Assembly (NCBI RefSeq): GCF_030116705.1
Contig: NZ_JAOTIK010000001.1
Location: 2,189,001-2,253,000, forward strand
Direction of reading: 5' to 3'
Length of the DNA: 64,000 nt
From: Streptomyces sp. ML-6
Lineage (GTDB): Bacteria > Actinomycetota > Actinomycetes > Streptomycetales > Streptomycetaceae
Below are positions 8,239 to 19,017 of this stretch, in pieces (the stretch's first letter is position 1; every line of letters starts with the position of its first letter). The notes under the pieces are model-generated. The model did not search any database and was not told where the DNA came from. It saw nothing but the letters and a program-made list of their open reading frames with translations. Made by a program: the position numbers and the translations under genes.

Positions 8239-10169
8239 TGGCCGGTCCTGGCGGACGCATGATGGCGGGCGGGGCGCCGACCGACCGTTCCATGGACTTC
8301 AAGGGGTCCTCGAAGCGGCTGCTGAGGCGTTTCGAGACGGAGAAGGTCTGGCTCTACGCGATGCTGGCGGCCTGCGCGGTGAGCGTCGCCCTGTCGGTGA
8401 TCGGGCCGAAGATCCTCGGCCGGGCGACCGACCTGGTCTTCGCCGGGTTCGTCGGCCGGCAGATGCCGGAGGGGACGACCAAGGAGGAGACCGTCGCGCG
8501 GATGCGCGAGGACGACAGCGGCCTCGCCGACATGCTGTCCGGGGTGGACTTCGTGCCGGGGCACGGCGTCGACTTCGGCGCGGTGGGCGACGTGCTGCTG
8601 GTGGCGCTGGCGATCTACGTGGGGGCCGGGCTGCTGATGCTGGTGGCCACCCGGCTGTCGATCCGGATCATCAACCGGGTCGTGTTCCAGCTGCGCGAGG
8701 ACATCCAGACGAAGCTGTCGCGGCTGCCGCTGTCGTACTTCGACCGGGCCCAGCGCGGCGAGGTGCTCAGCCGGGCGACGAACGACATCGACAACATCTC
8801 GCAGACGCTGCAGCAGACGATGGGCCAGCTCATCAACTCCCTGCTCACCATCGTCGGCGTCCTGATCATGATGTTCTGGGTCTCGCCGCTGCTGGCCCTG
8901 GTGGCCCTGGTGACGGTGCCGCTCTCGGTGGTCGTGGCGACGAGGATCGGCAAGCGCTCGCAGCCCCAGTTCGTGGAGCAGTGGCGGGTCACGGGCAAGC
9001 TCAACGCCCACATCGAGGAGATGTACACCGGGCACACCCTGGTGAAGGTCTTCGGTCGGCAGGCGGAATCCGCGAAGGACTTCGCCGAGCAGAACGAGGC
9101 GCTGTACGAGGCGAGTTCCAAGGCCCAGTTCAACAGCGGGATCATGCAGCCGCTGATGATGTTCATGTCGAACCTGAACTACGTGCTGGTCGCCGTCGTC
9201 GGCGGGCTGCGGGTCGCCTCGGGCGCGTTGTCCATCGGTGACGTGCAGGCGTTCATCCAGTACTCGCGCCAGTTCTCGATGCCGCTGACCCAGGTCGCCT
9301 CGATGACGAACCTGGTGCAGTCGGGCGTCGCCTCGGCAGAGCGGATCTTCGAGCTGCTGGACGCCGAGGAGCAGGACCCCGACCCCGCGCCCGGCAAGGG
9401 CGAGCGGCCCGGGAAGCTGCGGGGCGGGGTCTCGCTGGAGAAGGTGTCGTTCCGCTACGACCCGGACAAGCCGCTGATCGAGAACCTGTCGCTGGAGGTC
9501 GAGCCCGGCCACACGGTCGCGATCGTCGGCCCGACCGGCGCCGGGAAGACCACCCTGGTCAATCTGCTGCTGCGGTTCTACGAGGTGACCGGCGGGCGCA
9601 TCGCGCTGGACGGGGTGGACGTGGCGAAGATGTCGCGCGACGACCTGCGCCGGTCGATCGGCATGGTCCTCCAGGACACCTGGCTGTTCGGCGGCTCGAT
9701 CGCGGACAACATCGCGTACGGCGCCTCGCGCGAGGTCACCCGCGAGGAGATCGAGGAGGCGGCGCGGGCGGCCCACGCCGACCGCTTCATCCGCACCCTC
9801 CCGGACGGCTACGACACGGTGATCGACGACGAGGGCACCGGGGTCAGCGCGGGTGAGAAGCAGCTGATCACGATCGCCCGGGCGTTCCTGTCCGACCCGG
9901 TGATCCTGGTGCTCGACGAGGCGACCAGCTCCGTCGACACCCGGACCGAGGTGCTGATCCAGAAGGCGATGGCGCGCCTCGCGCACGGCCGCACGAGCTT
10001 CGTGATCGCGCACCGGCTCTCCACGATCCGGGACGCCGACGTCATCCTGGTGATGGAGAACGGCTCGATCGTCGAACAGGGCACGCACGAGGAGCTGTTG
10101 GCGTCCGAGGGTGCCTACGCCCGGCTGTACTCGGCGCAGTTCGCCCAGGCGGTCGCCGAAGTCGACTAG
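8238..10169 (+). CDS. ABC exporter half-transporter B (catalytic partner)
   Basis: A 643-residue half-transporter. The N-terminal extension is Gly/Met-rich (MAGPGGRMMAGG), the transmembrane domain spans about residues 35-350, and a roughly 60-residue insert follows TM1 (the TTKEETVARMREDDSG region). The NBD has Walker A GPTGAGKTT (about 431-439) and a canonical Walker B LVLDEATSSVD, but a deviant signature VSAGEKQ instead of SGGQ. This is exactly complementary to half A: one competent and one degenerate ATP site per heterodimer. It starts inside the stop codon of the upstream gene. Substrate is unknown; drug or lipid export is typical of the family. Confidence 0.92.
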   Translation: MAGPGGRMMAGGAPTDRSMDFKGSSKRLLRRFETEKVWLYAMLAACAVSVALSVIGPKILGRATDLVFAGFVGRQMPEGTTKEETVARMREDDSGLADMLSGVDFVPGHGVDFGAVGDVLLVALAIYVGAGLLMLVATRLSIRIINRVVFQLREDIQTKLSRLPLSYFDRAQRGEVLSRATNDIDNISQTLQQTMGQLINSLLTIVGVLIMMFWVSPLLALVALVTVPLSVVVATRIGKRSQPQFVEQWRVTGKLNAHIEEMYTGHTLVKVFGRQAESAKDFAEQNEALYEASSKAQFNSGIMQPLMMFMSNLNYVLVAVVGGLRVASGALSIGDVQAFIQYSRQFSMPLTQVASMTNLVQSGVASAERIFELLDAEEQDPDPAPGKGERPGKLRGGVSLEKVSFRYDPDKPLIENLSLEVEPGHTVAIVGPTGAGKTTLVNLLLRFYEVTGGRIALDGVDVAKMSRDDLRRSIGMVLQDTWLFGGSIADNIAYGASREVTREEIEEAARAAHADRFIRTLPDGYDTVIDDEGTGVSAGEKQLITIARAFLSDPVILVLDEATSSVDTRTEVLIQKAMARLAHGRTSFVIAHRLSTIRDADVILVMENGSIVEQGTHEELLASEGAYARLYSAQFAQAVAEVD

Positions 10170-10190
10170 GCGCACCGCCCGTTCGACCTT

Positions 10191-10228
10191 CGAGGGCCCG
10201 TGCCGCCGACCGGTGGCGCGGGCCCTCG
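10191..10228. terminator. Bidirectional terminator between ABC operon and hrdA
   Basis: CGAGGGCCCGTGCC pairs with GGCGCGGGCCCTCG over 14 bp with one G-U pair and a 10-nt loop. It lies between the convergent ABC operon (stop 10169) and the sigma factor gene (stop 10236). Confidence 0.85.
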
Positions 10229-10235
10229 CGCCGCA

Positions 10236-11402
<1,167 letters not shown>

Positions 11403-11592
11403 GGGGGCGACCTCCAGGTGATCGCTGCCGGACCGCGGGTGCGGGCCACCGTTCGGTGGACCGGTCGCGTTCCGATGACTCAGGCACCGCCCTCAGTGTG
11501 GGGCACGACACATCCCCGTCACGAGGGGCGTGCGGGGACTTTCTGAGTCCGGTCCGTGACCGGGCGATTACCGCGGGAGGGCCCGAGGGGCG

Positions 11593-13503
11593 TCAGAGCG
11601 CGGCGGCCCCGTGGCCGCGCAGGCTCTGGGCGTACTGCTGGAGGACCCAGACCTCGTTCTGCGCGGCGGCCAGGTGGTCCGGGGCGACGTTGCTGCCGAG
11701 CCGGGCCAGGCTGCTCTGGACGTCCTCGATCCGGCGGTCGACGGCGCGCAGCCGGACCTGGACGAGCTGCATGCCCGCGTAGGTCTCGTCGATGCTCTTG
11801 CCGTGGAAGACCTCGACGGCCAGTTCGGTGACGAGTTTGCGCACCGTCTCGTCGGGGGCCGCGTCGAGCACCCGGACCAGGTACTCGCGGCTGTCTGCGA
11901 GGCCCTGTTCGGCGCCGCCCGCCTCCTCGATGCACCGGCGCACCGCGGCATAGGGCGGGGCGGTGAACTCGTCGGCCCCGTAGGCGTCGAACGCGGGCGA
12001 GACCAGCTCGGGCCGCTGCAGGGCGAGCTTGAGCAGTTCGCGCTCGGTGCGGTGGGCGGGGCTGCGGAGGTTGAGCGCGGGGCCGGACGGGGGCACGGGG
12101 GCCCGCACCTCCTGGTGCTGTGCGCCGCCCCGCGCGGCGGGCCGTGCGGGGCCGCGCCGGTCGCCGCCCCGGCCGCGGGCCCACTGGGCGAGCTGGTTGA
12201 CCCGGTGCACCACGTACTCCTGGTCCAGGATGCCGACGAAGCCGGCCAGCTGGACGGCGACCTCGCGCTGCACGCTGCCCGTCTTGATCTTGGCGACGAC
12301 GGGGGCCGCCTCGTCGAGCGCGGCGGCGCGGCCCGCCGGGGTCTCCAGGTCGTACCGGGAGACGATCTGGCGGAGCGCGAACTCGAAGAGCGGGGTGCGC
12401 GGCTCGACCAGGTCGCGCACGGCGTCGTCGCCCTTGACCAGCCGCAGGTCGCAGGGGTCCATGTTGTCCGGGGCGATGGCGATGTACGTCTCGGCGGCGA
12501 ACTTCTGGTCGTCCTCGAAGGCGCGCAGGGCGGCCTTCTGGCCGGCCGCGTCGCCGTCGAACGTGAAGATCACCCGGGCGCTGCCGTTGTCCATCAGGAG
12601 CCGGCGCAGGATCTTGATGTGGTCGCCGCCGAAGGCCGTGCCACAGGTGGCGATGGCGGTGGTGACCCCGGCGAGGTGGCAGGCCATGACGTCGGTGTAG
12701 CCCTCGACGACCACGGCCCGGCTGCTCTTCGCGATGTCCTTCTTCGCCAGGTCGATGCCGTACAGCACCTGGGACTTCTTGTAGATCGCGGTCTCGGGGG
12801 TGTTGAGGTACTTCGGCCCGTTGTCGTCCTCGCGCAGCCGGCGGGCACCGAACCCGACGACGTCGCCGGAGGTGTCGCTGATCGGCCACATCAGCCGGCC
12901 GCGGAAGCGGTCGATGGGGCCGCGTCTGCCGTCCTGGGAGAGGCCGGAGGCGATCAGTTCCTTGTCGCTGAAGCCCTGGCCGCGCAGGTAGCGGGTGAGG
13001 TGGTCCCAGCCGGCCGGGCTGTAGCCGATGCCGAAGTGGGCGGCGGCGGCCTGGTCGAAGCCCCGCTCGGCGAGGAACTTCCGGCCGATCTCGGCCTCGG
13101 GGCTCTCCAGCTGCTCGACGTAGAACCGGGCGGCGGCCTTGTGCGCCTCGACCAGCCGGATGCGCTCGCCGCGCTGGTGGGAGGGGTTGTACCCGCCCTC
13201 CTCGTAGCGCAGGGTGATACCCGCCTTGGCGGCGAGCCGCTCGACCGTCTCGGAGAACGAGAGGTGGTCGATCTTCATCACGAAGGCGATCGTGTCGCCG
13301 CCCTCCTGGCAGCCGAAGCAGTGGAAGAGACCCTTGCTCGGACTGACCTGGAAGGAGGGGGACTTCTCGTCGTGGAACGGGCAGAGCCCCTTGAGGTTGC
13401 CACCGCCCGCGTTGCGCAGCTGGAGGTACTCGGACACGACGGCGTCGATCGGGACCGCGTCCCGTACCGCCTTCACGTCGTCGTCATTGATCCTGCCTGC
13501 CAC
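11593..13503 (-). CDS. dnaG: DNA primase DnaG
   Basis: A 636-residue primase that makes RNA primers at the replication fork. The N-terminal CHC2 zinc finger has C41, H44, C62 and C65 (CPFHD...FHCFGC). The catalytic core follows with RFRGRLMWPI and the TOPRIM motifs VVVEGYTDVMA and FTFDGDAAGQKAA. The C-terminal third is an Arg/Gly-rich linker (about residues 425-455) plus the helicase-interaction domain. Length is normal for Actinobacteria. Translation starts at GTG 13503, and TAGAAT at 13510-13515 lies 6 nt upstream, suggesting a leaderless transcript. It is transcribed toward hrdA, as in other Streptomyces. Confidence 0.97.
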   Translation of the reverse strand: MAGRINDDDVKAVRDAVPIDAVVSEYLQLRNAGGGNLKGLCPFHDEKSPSFQVSPSKGLFHCFGCQEGGDTIAFVMKIDHLSFSETVERLAAKAGITLRYEEGGYNPSHQRGERIRLVEAHKAAARFYVEQLESPEAEIGRKFLAERGFDQAAAAHFGIGYSPAGWDHLTRYLRGQGFSDKELIASGLSQDGRRGPIDRFRGRLMWPISDTSGDVVGFGARRLREDDNGPKYLNTPETAIYKKSQVLYGIDLAKKDIAKSSRAVVVEGYTDVMACHLAGVTTAIATCGTAFGGDHIKILRRLLMDNGSARVIFTFDGDAAGQKAALRAFEDDQKFAAETYIAIAPDNMDPCDLRLVKGDDAVRDLVEPRTPLFEFALRQIVSRYDLETPAGRAAALDEAAPVVAKIKTGSVQREVAVQLAGFVGILDQEYVVHRVNQLAQWARGRGGDRRGPARPAARGGAQHQEVRAPVPPSGPALNLRSPAHRTERELLKLALQRPELVSPAFDAYGADEFTAPPYAAVRRCIEEAGGAEQGLADSREYLVRVLDAAPDETVRKLVTELAVEVFHGKSIDETYAGMQLVQVRLRAVDRRIEDVQSSLARLGSNVAPDHLAAAQNEVWVLQQYAQSLRGHGAAAL

Positions 13504-13627
13504 GGGTGAATTCTACGGGTGGGGGCGGACAGCCGGACCGCGCGGCGCCGTGATCCGCGGAACCCGCCGGTCCGGTACGCCGGGCCCGGCCCGGGGGCCG
13601 GGCGGGGTCCGGCGTACCGGGCACGGC

Positions 13628-14887
13628 TCAGGCCAGGGAGTCCAGCGGCACCGACGGGTCCGCCAGCGCGTCCGGGTCGACCTGCCGGCCGGACCTGATC
13701 AGCCCCTGCACGGTCTCGGTGACGTCCCACACATTGACGTTCATGCCGGCCAGCACCCGGTGGTCCTTCAGCCAGAAGGCGATGAACTCGCGCTTTCCCG
13801 CGTCGCCGCGGATGACCACCTGGTCGTAGCTGCCCGGCGGGGCCCAGCCGGAGTACTCGAGGCCGAGGTCGTACTGGTCGGAGAAGAAGTACGGCACCCG
13901 GTCGTAGCTCACCTCCTGGCCGAGCATGGCGCGGGCCGCGGCCGGGCCGGTGTTCAGCGCGTTCGCCCAGTGCTCCACGCGCAGCCGGGCCCCGAGCAGC
14001 GGATGGGCCACGTTGGCGACGTCGCCGGCGGCGAAGATGTGCGGGTCGCTGGTGCGCAGGGAGGCGTCCACGGCGATGCCGCCGCCGTCCGCGCGGGGGG
14101 CCATGGCGAGCCCGGCGGTCTCGGCGAGGGCGGTGCGGGGGGCGGCGCCGATCGCGGCGAGGACGTCGTGGGCGGGGTGCTCCTCGCCGTCGTCGGTGCG
14201 GACGGCGAGGACCAGGCCGTCCTGGCCGATGATCTCGGTGAGGCGGACGCCGAAGTGGAAGCGGACGCCGTGGTCGCGGTGCAGGTCGGTGAAGAGCTGG
14301 CCGAGTTCGGGGCCGACGACCTGGTGCAGCGGGGTCGGTTCCGGTTCGACGACGGTGACCTCGGCGCCGTAGCCCCGGGCCGCCGCCGCGACCTCCAGGC
14401 CGATCCAGCCGGCCCCGGCGATCACCAGGTGGCCGTTGTCGCGGCCGAGCGCGGTCAGGACGTTGCGCAGCCGGTCGGCGTGGGCGAGGCGGCGCAGGTG
14501 GTGGACACCGGCCAGGTCCGTGCCCGGGACGGGGAGGCGGCGCGGTTCGGCCCCGGTGGCGAGCAGCAGCTTGTCGTAGTGGACCACGGTGCCGTCGCCG
14601 AGCCGTACGGAGCGGGCCGCCCGGTCGAGCGAGGTGACGGGCTGGCCCAGGTGCAGTTCGATCTCGGCGCCCGCGTACCAGGCGGTGTCGTGGACGAAGA
14701 CGCTCTCGCGGTCCTCCTTGCCGGACAGATAGCCCTTGGAGAGCGGCGGCCGTTCGTACGGATGGTCGCGTTCGTCGCCGAGGAGGATCACCCGGCCGCT
14801 GAAACCCTCCGCCCGGAGGGTCTCCGCTGCCTTCGCTCCGGCCAGCCCTCCTCCGACGATGACGAACGTCCGATGTGCGTCGACCAC
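13628..14887 (-). CDS. FAD/NAD(P)-dependent ferredoxin-reductase-like oxidoreductase
   Basis: A 419-residue pyridine-nucleotide-disulphide-type oxidoreductase of the ferredoxin/rubredoxin reductase group. The N-terminal FAD dinucleotide fold is FVIVGGGLAGAKAAETLR (residues 8-25), the second NAD(P) fold is LVIAGAGWIGLEVAAAARG (about 157-175), and the second FAD motif is PHIFAAGDVANV (about 280-291). A C-terminal dimerisation-like domain (EHWANALNTG...) completes it. Start is GTG 14887, preceded by GAGGAGGCATCA (strong Shine-Dalgarno). No ferredoxin or P450 partner is adjacent, so the electron acceptor is unknown. It sits between dnaG and a divergent regulator. Confidence 0.88.
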   Translation of the reverse strand: MVDAHRTFVIVGGGLAGAKAAETLRAEGFSGRVILLGDERDHPYERPPLSKGYLSGKEDRESVFVHDTAWYAGAEIELHLGQPVTSLDRAARSVRLGDGTVVHYDKLLLATGAEPRRLPVPGTDLAGVHHLRRLAHADRLRNVLTALGRDNGHLVIAGAGWIGLEVAAAARGYGAEVTVVEPEPTPLHQVVGPELGQLFTDLHRDHGVRFHFGVRLTEIIGQDGLVLAVRTDDGEEHPAHDVLAAIGAAPRTALAETAGLAMAPRADGGGIAVDASLRTSDPHIFAAGDVANVAHPLLGARLRVEHWANALNTGPAAARAMLGQEVSYDRVPYFFSDQYDLGLEYSGWAPPGSYDQVVIRGDAGKREFIAFWLKDHRVLAGMNVNVWDVTETVQGLIRSGRQVDPDALADPSVPLDSLA

Positions 14888-15159
14888 TTGATGCCTCCTC
14901 GGTGCTTGCTTGGCGGCGCCGCCAACTGCGAGCGTCCCGCACGCAGCGTGATGACGAAAGAGGGTGTACCCCGATCAGGTCACCCCCGGTGGCCGGTCCC
15001 AGTCTGCTCCCGCGGGCCGCGGCCCGCGGCGCGGCTCGCAGACGGACCCGATCCCGTTTGCCCGGCCGGGGCGACTGGCTACTGTGGAAATCCGGCGCCG
15101 GCGGGGGCGGTCCGACGGGGGCCCGGGGCGGCGCGGAGGACGGAACGCGCGGGGGGCGC

Positions 15160-16206
15160 ATGTTACGCATCCACTTCACCAGCGAGGACCTGAACCGGCT
15201 GCGGATCGCACCGGGCCCGGACCCGATGTGGGAACTCGTGCTCGCCCTGCACCTGTTGCAGAACCGGCAGGCGGCGGTGGCCTTCGACCCGTGGCGGCGC
15301 GAGGTCCGGGCGTCGATCGCACGGGCGGGCCTGGGGGAAACGGTGGCCGCCCTGACCCGGCTGTGCCCGCACGCCGCGTTCTTCCCGGACTTCCTGACCC
15401 CGGGGCAGGGCGACACCGATCTGGAGACCGGCATCGACCGGGTCCTTTCGACCCCGATGGCCGAACTGGACCGGGAGATCTCCCTGCTCCACCCGCCCGG
15501 CCGCATGCCGGGCGGGGCGCGGCTGCTCGCGAGCGGTGACCGGCGGGCGCTGGGCCGGCTGGGCGAGGCGCTGCGCCGCACGTACGCGGTGACGGTCCAG
15601 CCGTACGCGGACGACATCCGGGCCGCGGTGGCGGCCGACCGGCCGGTGCGCGCGCAGGCGGCGCTGGGCTCGGGCAGCAACGGCCTGCTGGCCAGCTACG
15701 GCCCCGACCTGGGCTGGCGGAACGAGAACCGGCTGCTGGAGGCCCCGTACCCGGTGCACCGGGACAAGCCGCTGAACGGGCGGCCGCTCACGATCGTCCC
15801 GGCGTTCTTCTGCGTGCGCTACCCGGTCATGCTGGCCGACCCCGAGCTGCCGCAGGTGCTGGTCCATCCGCTGTCCCCGGCGCCGGGCTGGCTGGAACGG
15901 TCCAGGGCCGCGCGGCGCGACGCCGGTTCGCGGACGCCGGGGGTGGCCCGGCTCATCGGCCGTTCCCGGGCCGCCGCGCTGGACGTGCTGGAGCGGCCGA
16001 TGACGACGACGCAGCTGGCCGCGGTGCTGCGGCTGACCCTGTCGACGGCGAGCCGGCACGCGACGGTGCTGCGGGAGGCGGGGCTGATCGCCTCGGAGCG
16101 GCAGGGTTCCGCGGTGATCCACCGCCGGACACTGCTGGGCGACGCGCTGATGGACGAGCGGCCCCTGGGCGGCGTCGGACGGAAGGTCGACCGGGAAACG
16201 GCGTGA
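15160..16206 (+). CDS. ArsR-like winged-helix regulator with N-terminal DUF5937-type domain
   Basis: A 348-residue protein with a C-terminal winged helix (about residues 265-330: ALDVLERPMTTTQLAAVLRL then TASRHATVLREAGLI). It resembles ArsR repressors but lacks metal-binding cysteines. The long N-terminal region begins MLRIHFTSEDLNRLRIA and has the FFPDFLTP and YPVMLADPELPQVLVHPL segments seen in the other regulator in this window (29823-30803), so the two are paralogues. The N-terminal part matches, from memory, the DUF5937 group; its ligand is unknown. ATG 15160 follows a G-rich stretch that could serve as ribosome binding site. It diverges from the FAD reductase upstream, which may be a target. 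Confidence 0.8.
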   Translation: MLRIHFTSEDLNRLRIAPGPDPMWELVLALHLLQNRQAAVAFDPWRREVRASIARAGLGETVAALTRLCPHAAFFPDFLTPGQGDTDLETGIDRVLSTPMAELDREISLLHPPGRMPGGARLLASGDRRALGRLGEALRRTYAVTVQPYADDIRAAVAADRPVRAQAALGSGSNGLLASYGPDLGWRNENRLLEAPYPVHRDKPLNGRPLTIVPAFFCVRYPVMLADPELPQVLVHPLSPAPGWLERSRAARRDAGSRTPGVARLIGRSRAAALDVLERPMTTTQLAAVLRLTLSTASRHATVLREAGLIASERQGSAVIHRRTLLGDALMDERPLGGVGRKVDRETA

Positions 16207-16217
16207 GAACCGCGGCG

Positions 16218-16248
16218 GGGGCGGCCCGTCCTGGTGGCCGGCCGCCCC
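16218..16248. terminator. Hairpin between convergent regulator and dgt
   Basis: GGGGCGGCC and GGCCGCCCC form 9-bp perfect arms around a 13-nt loop, between two convergent genes. Confidence 0.6.
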
Positions 16249-16285
16249 GTACCGTGTCGGGCCGGCACCGGTGCGGTGCGGCCGG

Positions 16286-17608
16286 TCAGGGGTGCAGGAC
16301 GAGCGAGGCGTGCAGGGAGCGGGCGGACGCGTCGGTGAGGGCGGCGATCTGGTCGACCAGGACCCGCTTGCGGGCCCGGTCGTCGGGTGCGGCGTCGAAC
16401 AGGGCCCGGAACTGCGGCTCCAGCCCCTTCGGGGCGCGCGCGGTCAGTGCGGCGGCCAGTTCGGCGATGACGATCCGCTGGTCGGCGCGGATCGCCTCCT
16501 GCTCGGCGCGCTGCATGACGTACCGGTCGGCGACCGCCTTGAGGACCGCGCATTCGTTGCGGGTCTCGCGGGGCACGACGAGCTCGGCGGCGTACCGGCC
16601 GAGGCGGCCCGTGCCGTACGCCTGCCGGGTGGCGCTCTCGGCGGCGAGGCAGAACCGGCCGATCAGCTGGCTCGTGGCGTCCTTCAGCCGGGCCTGCGCG
16701 ACGGCGGAACCGTCGTAGCCGTACGGCCACCAGTCCTGGTCGATGAGCCGGTCGAGGGCCTCGGCCAGTTCCTCGGGGTCGGTGTCCGCCGGGACGTAGC
16801 GGCCGATGGCGACCGCCCAGATCTCGTCGCGCTCGGGCTCGGCGTAGAGGCAGCCGGGGTCGATGTGGCCGGCGTGCAGCCCGTCCTCGAAGTCGTGCAC
16901 GGAGTACGCGACATCGTCGGACCAGTCCATGACCTGGGCCTCGAAGCACGTGCGGTTCCGCGGCGCGCCCCTGCGGGCCCAGGCGAAGACCGGCAGGTCG
17001 TCCTCGTACACCCCGAATTTCGGTGATCCGGGGTCGGTGGGGTGCGCGCCGCGCGGCCAGGGGTACTTGGTGGCGGCGTCCAGGGCGGCCCGGGTCAGGT
17101 TGAGGCCGACGCTGACCAGTTCGCCGGTCCGGGTGTCGGGCACGAAGCGCTTGGGTTCGAGCCGGGTCAGCAGGCGCAGCGACTGGGCGTTGCCCTCGAA
17201 GCCGCCGCAGTCCGACGCGAAGTCGTTGAGCGCCTGCTCGCCGTTGTGCCCGAACGGCGGGTGGCCCAGGTCGTGGGCGAGGCAGGCCGTCTCGACGAGG
17301 TCGGGGTCGCAGCCGAGCGCGGCCCCGAGCTCGCGGCCGACCTGGGCGCATTCGAGGGAGTGGGTGAGCCGGGTCCGCGGGCTGGCGTCCCAGGCGCGGC
17401 CGCGGGTGCCGGGGGTGACCACCTGGGTCTTCCCGGCGAGCCTGCGCAGCGCGGCGGAGTGCAGCACCCGGGCGCGGTCGCGCTGGAAGGCGGTGCGGCC
17501 CGGCCGTTTGTCCGGCTCGGTGTCCCAGCGCTCGGCGTCCGCCGAGCCGTAGGGGGCCGTGCCGTGGCCCTGTGTGCTGTCCGTGCCGTGGCCCTGCGTA
17601 CCGTCCAT
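16286..17608 (-). CDS. dgt: Deoxyguanosinetriphosphate triphosphohydrolase-like protein
   Basis: A 440-residue HD-superfamily enzyme that cleaves dNTPs to deoxynucleosides and triphosphate, adjusting nucleotide pools. Conserved blocks: [27 protein letters not shown] (metal His), [15 protein letters not shown] (HD motif), and [16 protein letters not shown] (second Asp). Length is normal. The extreme N-terminus contains the repeat [16 protein letters not shown], from a short DNA duplication. TACTGT at 17616-17621 lies 7 nt before ATG 17608, suggesting a leaderless promoter. Confidence 0.93.
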   Translation of the reverse strand: MDGTQGHGTDSTQGHGTAPYGSADAERWDTEPDKRPGRTAFQRDRARVLHSAALRRLAGKTQVVTPGTRGRAWDASPRTRLTHSLECAQVGRELGAALGCDPDLVETACLAHDLGHPPFGHNGEQALNDFASDCGGFEGNAQSLRLLTRLEPKRFVPDTRTGELVSVGLNLTRAALDAATKYPWPRGAHPTDPGSPKFGVYEDDLPVFAWARRGAPRNRTCFEAQVMDWSDDVAYSVHDFEDGLHAGHIDPGCLYAEPERDEIWAVAIGRYVPADTDPEELAEALDRLIDQDWWPYGYDGSAVAQARLKDATSQLIGRFCLAAESATRQAYGTGRLGRYAAELVVPRETRNECAVLKAVADRYVMQRAEQEAIRADQRIVIAELAAALTARAPKGLEPQFRALFDAAPDDRARKRVLVDQIAALTDASARSLHASLVLHP

Positions 17609-17615
17609 GGTTCCG

Positions 17616-17621
17616 ACAGTA
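17616..17621 (-). promoter_or_regulatory. -10 element of leaderless dgt promoter
   Basis: TACTGT on the minus strand, 7 nt upstream of the dgt ATG. No ribosome binding site is present. Confidence 0.5.
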
Positions 17622-17778
17622 GACGGCCGGTCCGGTGAGCGGGATCAGGCGGCTGCGCGGGCCGCCGCCCGAACCCGCCCGTCCGAACCCGCCCGCCCGA
17701 TTTGCAACCCCTTGGGTCCGCCGGCCGTCCGATCAGGTGGGGGCGGCGGCCCCCGGTACGGCGGAAGAAGGGGCTCCC

Positions 17779-18504
17779 ATGCGGATGAGACGGCCGGGAC
17801 GGTGGTTGCTCGGGCGGTTGCGGCCGGGGCGGTTGCGGTGGGGGTGGCCCCGGACGCGGCGCGGGCAGCGGCGGGCCGTGCAGGGGGTGATGCTCGCCTG
17901 CGTGGCCGGGCTGGCGCCCGCGACCTGGATGTACACCGTCGCCGACGCCCGTGTCAGGACGGTCGCGGACGCGCCCGCGCAGCAGGTGGCCGTGGTGTTC
18001 GGGGCGGGTCTGTGGCAGGGCAGGCCGTCGCCGTACCTGGCGAACCGGCTGCGGACCGCCGCCGAGCTGTACCGGGACGGGAAGGTGAAGGTCGTGCTCG
18101 TGACCGGCGACAACAGCCGGGAGGAGTACGACGAGCCGGAGGCCATGCGCACCTTCCTCAGGGAACGGGGCGTCCCGGACCGGCGGATCGTGAGCGACTA
18201 CGCCGGGTTCGACACCTGGGACTCGTGCGTACGGGCCAAGAAGATCTTCGGGGTCGACCGGGCGGTGCTGGTGACCCAGGGGTTCCACGTCCGCCGGGCG
18301 ATCGCGCTGTGCCGGACCGCCGGTATCGACGCGTACGGCGTCGGCGTCGATGCCGTGCACGACGCGACCTGGTACTACGGGGGGACGCGGGAGGTGTTCG
18401 CGGCGGGGAAGGCGGCGCTGGACGCCTTGTTCAAGCCCGATCCGCACTTCCTGGGGCCGCGGGAGTCCGGGGTGGACAGGGCGCTGGCGGCGGACGGGGA
18501 GTAG
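17779..18504 (+). CDS. YdcF/SanA-like (DUF218) membrane protein
   Basis: A 241-residue protein with a very basic N-terminus (MRMRRPGRWLLGRLRPGRLRW), one membrane segment (AVQGVMLACVAGLAPATWMY, about residues 37-56) and an extracytoplasmic DUF218 domain. Family motifs are VVFGAGLWQGRPSPYLANRL, VTGDNS, the EA.(A)M(R)TFL segment and TQGFHVRRA. E. coli SanA of this family affects vancomycin exclusion, but the catalytic activity is not defined. ATG 17779 has GGAAGAAGGGG about 8 nt upstream. It is divergent from dgt. Confidence 0.85.
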   Translation: MRMRRPGRWLLGRLRPGRLRWGWPRTRRGQRRAVQGVMLACVAGLAPATWMYTVADARVRTVADAPAQQVAVVFGAGLWQGRPSPYLANRLRTAAELYRDGKVKVVLVTGDNSREEYDEPEAMRTFLRERGVPDRRIVSDYAGFDTWDSCVRAKKIFGVDRAVLVTQGFHVRRAIALCRTAGIDAYGVGVDAVHDATWYYGGTREVFAAGKAALDALFKPDPHFLGPRESGVDRALAADGE

Positions 18505-18578
18505 CCCCGCCCGCCGCGCCGTCCGCCTGTGGCTCCGTCCGTCCGCGCCGTCATCCGTCCGCGCCGCCGGGTCCGGCG

Positions 18579-18920
18579 TCACAGGGAAGTGAGCGGGGCG
18601 GTCTCGGCCGAGACCCAGGCGAGGTAGCGGGCGCTTCCCCGGAGGATCGGGATCGCGATGATCTCCGGGGTCTCGTAGTCGTGCGCGGCCTGGAGGTGGG
18701 CCTCCAGTTCGTCGTACCGCTCGGCCGTCGTCTTGAACAGCAGCTGCCACTCCTTCGCCGTCTCGATGGCGCTTTCCCAGTGGTAGACCGAGGTGACGGG
18801 CGCGGAGATCTGCACGCACGCGGCGAGCCGCGCCTCCACCGCGCCCCGGGCCAGGGCCCGGGCCTTCTCCTCGCTGTCCGTGGTGGTCAGTACGGTCAGC
18901 CATGCCGGCGTCGTCGTCAC
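18579..18920 (-). CDS. cutA: Divalent-cation tolerance protein CutA1
   Basis: A 113-residue CutA1 family protein (family 100-115 residues), a trimeric ferredoxin-like fold. Family signatures are LTVLTTTDSEEKARALARG near the N-terminus, LAACVQI, SVYHWESAIE and the C-terminal HDYETPEIIAIPI. It was named from copper-tolerance genetics in E. coli, and its physiological role remains uncertain. It starts at GTG 18920. It converges with the YdcF-like gene. Confidence 0.93.
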   Translation of the reverse strand: MTTTPAWLTVLTTTDSEEKARALARGAVEARLAACVQISAPVTSVYHWESAIETAKEWQLLFKTTAERYDELEAHLQAAHDYETPEIIAIPILRGSARYLAWVSAETAPLTSL

Positions 18921-19017
18921 TCTCGGCTCCTCGTGGGTCGGTCGCGGCCGGGCCGCCGCAGGACGCCCCGCCCCTGCCCCGATTGTCGTGCGGGAAACGG
19001 CCCGGCGCCGCCCGTGG

